Shown here: positions 30,590 to 34,530 of the stretch, piece by piece | Numbering within the stretch: position 1 is the first letter of the stretch | How the letters are laid out: every line of letters starts with the position of its first letter | NCBI GenBank assembly: GCA_903878265.1 | Contig: CAIRHD010000016.1 | Span: 1 to 34,530 of the forward strand | From: an uncultured Bacteroidales bacterium | GTDB lineage: Bacteria > Bacteroidota > Bacteroidia > Bacteroidales > UBA4417 | Direction: 5' to 3' | Length of the DNA stretch: 34,530 bases | Made by a program: the position numbers and the translations under genes | Notes under the pieces: model-generated | Seen by the model: only the letters and a program-made list of their open reading frames with translations | What the model was told of the DNA's origin: nothing | The model's database searches: none

Positions 30590-33085
30590 TTACTTAATCG
30601 AATTGGCTGAAGCAACTTTTTCTCTTAATTGTTCGTTTTTATTATCCAGTTGATGTTTTAACCCAATTAGAAGAAAATACAACAATAATCCAACTATTGA
30701 AGCAATAAGGCTCAGTTTAAAAAAAGGCGGTCTGTAAAACAATTCGATATTGTGACTCCCAGGCCTCAATTCAACCCCTAAAAAACCTATATTGCTCAAC
30801 AATGGTTCGGTTGGTTTGCCATCAATTATAAAATGCCATCCCTTATCATAAGGAATGCTGAAAAACAATAATTTATTCTCTTTCAATTCAATGCTTGCTT
30901 TTATTCTTTTGTTAGTAAAACTTGTCATTTTCATTGTATCAGCCTTTCTCGCATTAACATCGGCAGATAATTCGTCCCATGAATAATTTTTAGTGGTGTC
31001 CTGAATATTGAATTGTGATAGATTTTTAAATTTTGTCAAATCAGAGTCCTCTACAACAACAGCTTTGAGAAGTGTTAATTGCTTTTGAAGTACAGTCAGT
31101 GACTGATATTGGCTTAAAGGAATATATTTAGTGTATGTGAAACCTAATGGTAAAAAATATTTAGCTTTAAGTATCTTAACATCTGCTATTTGTGTAATAG
31201 AATCATACCCAAGCTGTAAAAATTGCGAATTCGCCTGTTTGGTGAGATTATATTTAACACTGCTAAAAAAATGCAAAAGCGGGCGGGTATTAAGTCCAGA
31301 TGCCCATCGCGACTGGAACTCATCCCCTTTCTTTATTACACCCGCCTCTTCCAAAAACCTGATATAATATTTTTGGTTGAAAGATACATAGGATGATGTG
31401 CCGTAGTAGTCTTGCATCTTCGCATCGTTGTAACTTGTGTGTATAGCTGGCCCAGAAGCATATTCCTTATTAAGCCTAAAGAAACCTTTATCAATAGATT
31501 TAACAAAAGCTATAGCCTCGTTAGAATAGTCGTTGTAGCCGGTTTTTTGGTGGGCTTCATGACTTGTGAGGGACGCCCTCTCATTTATCGATATACTATT
31601 CATATAACCAACCTCAACAAAAACCACTATAATCAAAAGTGTTTTTGCTATGTTCCGATTACCGCTAAAGTTCAGAAAAAGAATAATTCCCGTATAAATC
31701 AATAGGAAAACCAAAATCAATGAACGAAGATTTTTTTGTAGAACATTGTCAATATATTCGTAAGGATAATAAAGTAGGATTATTAATCCAACCAATGTCG
31801 CACCTAGAATAAACCAATTAATTTTCTTAACCTTATCTAATTCGTTCACAACCATAAGACTAAAAATAAGAAATGCTAAAGAAATGAACAAAGAAAATCC
31901 GCGGTAATATGAACCGGTGAATAGCCAAAATGCATATCGGAAAAACGGGAATACGATTGGGATTAAAAATATGGCGAGAAATACGCCAAATATATACTTC
32001 TTTTTTCTTTCAAGGAAAATGAAAATTTGGGGGAAAAGCAATAATGGCAGCAACCCCATATAAAACATAGGTGCTTCCATATAGTTGTACCATCCTTTAA
32101 AATTACTGCCGTTTCCCAAAAGATCATTAGAAAAAAACCGCATGATCGCAGTAATATTGTGTTCGCGCCCCGCGAGACCAAAAACAGGCTTTGTCATTAG
32201 TTCATTTGCGTAGGAAAAACCACCGCCAACCCGTGGGCTGTCCATAAGTGTTTGCAAGGTGCTTACGAGGAAAAAAGAGCTGATCATGACTCCAAGCAAA
32301 ACAAGTGCAGCCATTTTAAAAGAGCTTAAAAATAGTTTTTCCCACGAAGCGTCGTCTGAAGAAAAATGCCTAAAGAGAAAATAAATTATAAGGAATAACC
32401 CATAAAAATAAAGATCAAAAGGCTGTAGCATTGTTATCAGTGCCACTGCAACAGGGAACAAATACCACTTATTATCTTGGTAAAGCCTTTCAAAACTAAG
32501 AAGGAGTAAAGACAAAAGACAAGCTTCTGCCGAGAAAATGAACCATCCGCTACCGATAATCATGAATCCACTGAATGTGAACAACAATGTTCCGATGAGC
32601 ACTGATGTAGATGACAAACGCAATTTTTTCAGTAAATTATAAAAGAAAAAGGCTGTAAGAAGCAGCTTTACTATTTCCATCCAAATAAAACCATATTCAA
32701 TATTTCCAGTGCCAAAAAGTATAACAATCCAGTTGAACGGATCGGAAAGGCTTGGCATTATATTCTGGCCCATACCTTGAGAAAAAGACCATAAGGGAAG
32801 CCCTTCAGTATGCAGGTACTTCGTTAACAAGGTGATTTGAGGCCATGAATAATTTATCGAATCGCTCCCAATATCCTTAAACAAATAATACTTATTCCCG
32901 ACGATAAAGTCGAAGAAAATAATTATAATCAATACCGAAACCAATCCTAGCGTAATCCAAAGACCATATTTTTCCATGTATTGATCAAGGAAAAATGGCT
33001 TGAAAACGGATTTATTGGTTTCCTTTTTTGCGGAAACCTTGGCTGCCGGCTTTATTGTTGGCTTTCGGGTTGGTATTTGTTTCAT
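30590..33085 (-). CDS. YfhO-family membrane glycosyltransferase (GT-C type)
   Basis: The 831-residue protein matches the YfhO family. It has a basic cytoplasmic N-terminus (about 1-40, many K and P), a first membrane segment (about 43-65), the loop YYLFKDIGSDSINYSWPQ with acidic residues near the membrane face, and FSQGMGQNIMPSLSDPFNW. About 12 membrane segments follow up to residue 500, then an extracytoplasmic C-terminal domain (about 510-785) ending FSIPYDKGWHFIIDGKP and RPGSHNIELFYRPP, and one last membrane segment. In Bacillus, YfhO works with the polyprenyl-phosphate loading enzyme CsbB to put sugar on lipoteichoic acid, and the GT2 of this operon could play the CsbB part. It is the first gene of the operon and divergent from dnaG. 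Confidence 0.85.
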   Translation of the reverse strand: MKQIPTRKPTIKPAAKVSAKKETNKSVFKPFFLDQYMEKYGLWITLGLVSVLIIIIFFDFIVGNKYYLFKDIGSDSINYSWPQITLLTKYLHTEGLPLWSFSQGMGQNIMPSLSDPFNWIVILFGTGNIEYGFIWMEIVKLLLTAFFFYNLLKKLRLSSTSVLIGTLLFTFSGFMIIGSGWFIFSAEACLLSLLLLSFERLYQDNKWYLFPVAVALITMLQPFDLYFYGLFLIIYFLFRHFSSDDASWEKLFLSSFKMAALVLLGVMISSFFLVSTLQTLMDSPRVGGGFSYANELMTKPVFGLAGREHNITAIMRFFSNDLLGNGSNFKGWYNYMEAPMFYMGLLPLLLFPQIFIFLERKKKYIFGVFLAIFLIPIVFPFFRYAFWLFTGSYYRGFSLFISLAFLIFSLMVVNELDKVKKINWFILGATLVGLIILLYYPYEYIDNVLQKNLRSLILVFLLIYTGIILFLNFSGNRNIAKTLLIIVVFVEVGYMNSISINERASLTSHEAHQKTGYNDYSNEAIAFVKSIDKGFFRLNKEYASGPAIHTSYNDAKMQDYYGTSSYVSFNQKYYIRFLEEAGVIKKGDEFQSRWASGLNTRPLLHFFSSVKYNLTKQANSQFLQLGYDSITQIADVKILKAKYFLPLGFTYTKYIPLSQYQSLTVLQKQLTLLKAVVVEDSDLTKFKNLSQFNIQDTTKNYSWDELSADVNARKADTMKMTSFTNKRIKASIELKENKLLFFSIPYDKGWHFIIDGKPTEPLLSNIGFLGVELRPGSHNIELFYRPPFFKLSLIASIVGLLLYFLLIGLKHQLDNKNEQLREKVASANSIK

Positions 33086-33652
33086 ATCAGCATGTTACAT
33101 CTTTCCTTTTCGGTTTGTTGTGCGCTTTCGTACCCAAACAGAAAAACACTTATCTTGATTTTAAATGGAGGTTCTATTCGGGTGTTTCCCAATCGAACAC
33201 AAATTTTTCATGCACTTGTGGCAATGCTTCGCCCCGTTAGTCCCACTGGAATAACAAGTTAGCATGCCATAAAACCGATTAACTTTAATTGTTTTGATCT
33301 TGATATTTGCAACAAATATATGAGTAAACCTTTATATCTGCTACGAAGCGAAAGTTATCAACTGCAAAGTTATCAAAATTAAATTGTTTTTAAAAGAATC
33401 AGATCAACACATCAGCAATAAAACAGCAATAGAACAATCGATTCCATATTCGGTTCAATTGGTTTTATACATCAACTCAAGTGAAAACTATAATCCAATT
33501 TATGTGCTATTGTTAGTGTTTTCAGCCTGTTATAAAACAAATCCAAGCCCGATTGCTCTTGTTATGGAACTGTTTTTTGTTTTATCGAAAAACATCAATT
33601 CTTCCAGCAAACCTTTTTTTCGTTATTTTGCACTTCTAAACACTCGAAGCAT
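33086..33652. other. 567-bp divergent intergenic region
   Basis: The region separates the YfhO-family gene (minus) from dnaG (plus). It contains the TATATTTG element at 33313-33320 and a short minus-strand frame ending at 33161 with a cysteine pattern CHKCMKNLC but no start codon in good context. The frame at 33384-33656 (plus) is low-complexity and overlaps the dnaG start. I see no RNA gene or convincing protein. TTATTTTG at 33623-33630 resembles a -7 element for dnaG with one mismatch. Confidence 0.5.
33313..33320 (-). promoter_or_regulatory. Candidate -7 element for the glycosylation operon
   Basis: The minus-strand octamer TATATTTG is an exact match to TAnnTTTG. It lies 228 nt before the YfhO-family start codon, so the transcript would have a long leader. 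No TTTG is found at the -33 position. Confidence 0.35.
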
Positions 33653-34530
33653 TTGATCCCACAAGACACTATTTCCCAAATTTTCGATGCCGCCCGCGTG
33701 GAGGAAGTTGTTGCCGATTTTGTGGCGTTGAAAAGGCGTGGAAGCAATTTTACTGGTTTGTGCCCTTTCCATAACGAACGAACACCGTCGTTTCACGTTT
33801 CGCCTACCAAAGGAATATACAAGTGTTTTGGCTGTGGAAAGGCAGGCAATTCGGTAAATTTTGTGATGGAACACGAAAAATTCACTTATCCCGAAGCCCT
33901 CCGCTACCTTGCGAAAAAGTACAATATCGAGATAAAAGAAGAAATAGAAACTGCCGAACAGGTGGCCGATAAATCTGCCCGTGAAGGCTTGATGGCGATT
34001 ACCGATTTTGCCGCGAAATATTTTGCCGACCAGCTTTTTAACACCGACGAAGGCTTATCGGTGGGCTTGTCGTATTTTCATGGGCGTAGTTTTAGCGACG
34101 AAACCATCCACGAATTCCAATTAGGTTACAGCCCCGACGAATGGGATGCTTTCAGCAAAAATGCACAAAAAAATGGGTTTAGCATCGATATGCTGGAGAA
34201 ATCGGGCCTGAGCATCAACAAAGACGGCAAGCTGTACGACCGCTTCCGCGGAAGGGTGATGTTCCCCATCCATAGCCAAGCCGGGCGCGTTATCGGTTTT
34301 GGTGGCCGCATTATGACCTCGGATAAAACCAAGCCAAAATATGTAAACTCGCCCGAAAGCGAGATTTACAACAAGAGCAAGGTACTGTACGGAATTTCAT
34401 TTGCCAAACATGCCATTGCCGCAAACGATATGTGTTTCCTGGTCGAAGGTTATACCGATGTAATTTCCATGTACCGCGCCGGTGTGCAGAATGTGGTTTC
34501 CTCGTCGGGCACCTCGCTCACTGTTGACCA
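33653..34530 (+). CDS. dnaG: DNA primase (DnaG), 3' truncated by window, probable TTG start
   Basis: The frame is open to the end of the window and gives about 292 residues of primase, which makes the RNA primers for DNA replication. The N-terminal zinc-binding domain has C37, H40, C58 and C61 (CPFHNERTPSFHVSPTKG and YKCFGCGKAGN), the CHC2 zinc finger. The catalytic core has YDRFRGRVMFPIHSQAGRV, GFGGRIM, and the TOPRIM motif LVEGYTDVISMYRAG with its glutamate. The family in Bacteroidota starts MIPQ; here the only matching codon is TTG at 33653 (giving IPQDTIS after it). No ATG occurs in frame for at least 100 nt upstream. The C-terminal helicase-binding domain lies outside the window. It is divergent from the glycosylation operon. 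Confidence 0.93.
   Translation, partial: MIPQDTISQIFDAARVEEVVADFVALKRRGSNFTGLCPFHNERTPSFHVSPTKGIYKCFGCGKAGNSVNFVMEHEKFTYPEALRYLAKKYNIEIKEEIETAEQVADKSAREGLMAITDFAAKYFADQLFNTDEGLSVGLSYFHGRSFSDETIHEFQLGYSPDEWDAFSKNAQKNGFSIDMLEKSGLSINKDGKLYDRFRGRVMFPIHSQAGRVIGFGGRIMTSDKTKPKYVNSPESEIYNKSKVLYGISFAKHAIAANDMCFLVEGYTDVISMYRAGVQNVVSSSGTSLTVD

Noticed and set aside
33161-33259. Minus-strand frame with CHKCMKNLC pattern
   Set aside because: No start codon in a sensible context and only about 33 codons; cysteine pattern probably by chance or part of an unknown intergenic repeat.
33384-33656. 90-codon plus-strand ORF before dnaG
   Set aside because: No motif, low-complexity composition, and its end overlaps the dnaG start region; considered a chance frame.
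1-34530. tRNA, rRNA, riboswitch and replication origin
   Set aside because: No cloverleaf, rRNA segment, known riboswitch core or DnaA-box cluster was seen by eye on either strand, although dnaG and holA are present.

Overview
The window reads as chromosomal DNA of a Bacteroidota bacterium, probably a free-living or environmental member of the Bacteroidales/Marinilabiliales side of the phylum. The signs are a type IX secretion C-terminal sorting domain, a DUF3822 gene overlapping rsmD, a stand-alone HsdR-N-like protein, a Bacteroidota-type AMP nucleosidase, and several promoters of the phylum's own class (TTTG, about 19 nt, TAnnTTTG). No rRNA, tRNA, CRISPR array or intact insertion sequence was recognised.

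Region 1 (1-6.8 kb) is mostly housekeeping. It holds the tail of a T9SS-exported protein, a decayed stretch with an orphan signal peptide and a stop-interrupted ORF, holA (DNA polymerase III delta), amn (AMP nucleosidase), a small PD-(D/E)XK-like protein, a secreted TPR protein, and the DUF3822-rsmD pair.

Region 2 (7-16 kb) looks like an acetate or small-carboxylate uptake island. It contains an acetate transporter of the SatP/YaaH family that lacks its N-terminus. Divergent from it is a 953-residue membrane sensor (Cache, PAS, PAS, CBS pair, DUF294 nucleotidyltransferase-like). Next come a metallophosphoesterase and a Crp/Fnr regulator with an N-terminal cysteine cluster. The regulator is divergent from a three-gene operon encoding a DUF485 membrane protein, an ActP-like sodium/solute symporter with a large extra loop, and an outer-membrane porin-like barrel. 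A perfect inverted repeat sits between the regulator and this operon.

Region 3 (16-22.7 kb) holds three minus-strand envelope genes: an OmpA-family protein with a LamG-like middle part, a DUF4412-like lipoprotein, and an unrecognised 722-residue secreted protein. These are followed by lipoate-protein ligase and a prohibitin/SPFH protein with a very strong terminator.

Region 4 (23.3-33.1 kb) is the most unusual part. It is a tightly packed six-gene minus-strand operon: a YfhO-family GT-C membrane protein, a two-subunit (split) transketolase, a fusion of a nucleotide-sugar epimerase/dehydratase to a DPM1/GtrB-like polyprenyl-phosphate glycosyltransferase, a SAM methyltransferase, and a large polytopic protein ending in a LamG-like domain. 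The genes fit a pathway in which a sugar is made (transketolase and epimerase), loaded on undecaprenyl phosphate (GT2) and transferred outside the membrane by one or both polytopic proteins, with possible methylation. That pathway is inference. The window ends in the first third or more of dnaG (primase), which seems to start at TTG.
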